NCBI RefSeq assembly: GCF_022712295.1
Contig: NZ_JALAGT010000195.1
Span: 1-39,955, forward strand
DNA length: 39,955 nucleotides
Reading direction: 5' to 3'
Origin: Galactobacter sp.
GTDB lineage: Bacteria > Actinomycetota > Actinomycetes > Actinomycetales > Micrococcaceae
The translations under genes were made by a program, and so were the position numbers. The notes beneath the pieces were generated by a model, which was not told where the DNA came from, did not search any database, and saw nothing but the letters and a program-made list of their open reading frames with translations. How positions within the stretch are numbered: the first letter of the stretch is position 1; the number at the start of each line of letters is the position of its first letter. Below, in pieces: positions 39,861 through 39,955 of this stretch.

Positions 39861-39955
39861 ATGACCATGACGAATACGGATGCTCAGACCACCGGTGGCG
39901 GGGCTGCTGCGGTGGAGGCGTTGAAGGCCTCCGGCGGGCTGGATGAGGTCTTCAA
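39861..39955 (+). CDS. 5' end of a gene cut by the window edge, possibly an IS256-type transposase
   Basis: Only about 31 codons are present: an MTMTNTDAQ start, a Gly/Ala stretch, then VEALKASGGLDEVF. AAGGA (39851-39855) is five bases before the ATG. The opening resembles the N-terminus of some actinobacterial IS256-family transposases, with a short Gly/Ala linker before a 'LDEVF/LDELL' helix, but the sequence is too short to prove it. About 60 bases upstream the sequence becomes different in character (39795-39860), which could be the left end of the element. Confidence 0.4.
   Translation, partial: MTMTNTDAQTTGGGAAAVEALKASGGLDEVF

Noticed and set aside
1..39955. CRISPR arrays, phage genes or a replication origin
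   Set aside because: I found no regularly spaced short repeats, integrase or phage structural gene, and no cluster of DnaA boxes.

Overview
The window is high-GC DNA, about two thirds G+C by eye, with short intergenic gaps and GC-rich third codon positions. Several genes appear leaderless, with a TANNNT -10 box 6-7 bases before the start codon. A glyoxylate-bypass pair next to a RamB/ScfR-type regulator, a short SRP RNA, a glutamyl-Q-tRNA(Asp) synthetase and a SAM-IV riboswitch together point to an actinobacterium, probably Micrococcales (Micrococcaceae-like). The species cannot be named from the sequence.

Layout. 1-1.2 kb: a bacterial eRF1-like (Vms1/Rv2629-type) protein. 1.25-12.7 kb: an aromatic-catabolism island. 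A NodD-like LysR regulator is divergent from six collinear genes: extradiol ring-cleavage dioxygenase, FAH hydrolase, cyclase-family hydrolase, FAD monooxygenase, ACMSD-like amidohydrolase/decarboxylase and a second FAH hydrolase. They face a convergent unit of MFS transporter, SDR and an internally deleted SDR remnant, with an aldo/keto reductase behind it. 12.8-14.1 kb: gluQRS, SRP RNA and tRNA-Ser(GGA). 14.2-16.4 kb: ADP-ribosylglycohydrolase and a stand-alone KAS III. 16.48-19.25 kb: a PadR / DUF1048 / ABC ATPase / ABC permease cassette bracketed by two copies of a 115-bp directly repeated, hairpin-ended element; the permease carries an in-frame TGA just before its last membrane segment. 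19.3-25.5 kb: VapB-like protein, LytR_C protein, DUF3533-like membrane protein, type I dehydroquinase, D-2-hydroxyacid dehydrogenase, 2OG-Fe(II) oxygenase and DUF1275 membrane protein. 25.6-30.4 kb: aceB, aceA and a divergent RamB-like regulator. 30.5-32.0 kb: small membrane protein and lytic transglycosylase, with a candidate iron box. 32.1-36.6 kb: PucR-type regulator divergent from gabT-gabD. 36.7-39.7 kb: an operon read leftwards (SAM-IV riboswitch, mesX, mesD, HAD phosphatase). The right edge cuts into the first codons of another gene, possibly an IS256-type transposase.

How the genes work together. The island should import an aromatic acid (MFS), hydroxylate it (FAD monooxygenase), cleave the ring (VOC dioxygenase), decarboxylate (ACMSD-like) and hydrolyse the product (FAH enzymes), under the LysR protein through sites in the divergent spacer. 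The substrate is unknown. aceA/aceB with a RamB-like regulator serve growth on acetate or fatty acids. gabT/gabD with the PucR-type protein convert GABA to succinate. mesX/mesD make methionine without a folate-binding MetE domain, and the riboswitch would shut them off when SAM is plentiful.

Most notable: (1) the SAM-IV riboswitch upstream of oxygen-dependent mesXD; (2) the structured 115-bp repeat pair bracketing the PadR-ABC cassette; (3) the unusual gene combination of the aromatic island with its clear LysR operator; (4) the stop codon in the ABC permease; (5) the doubly deleted but in-frame SDR.
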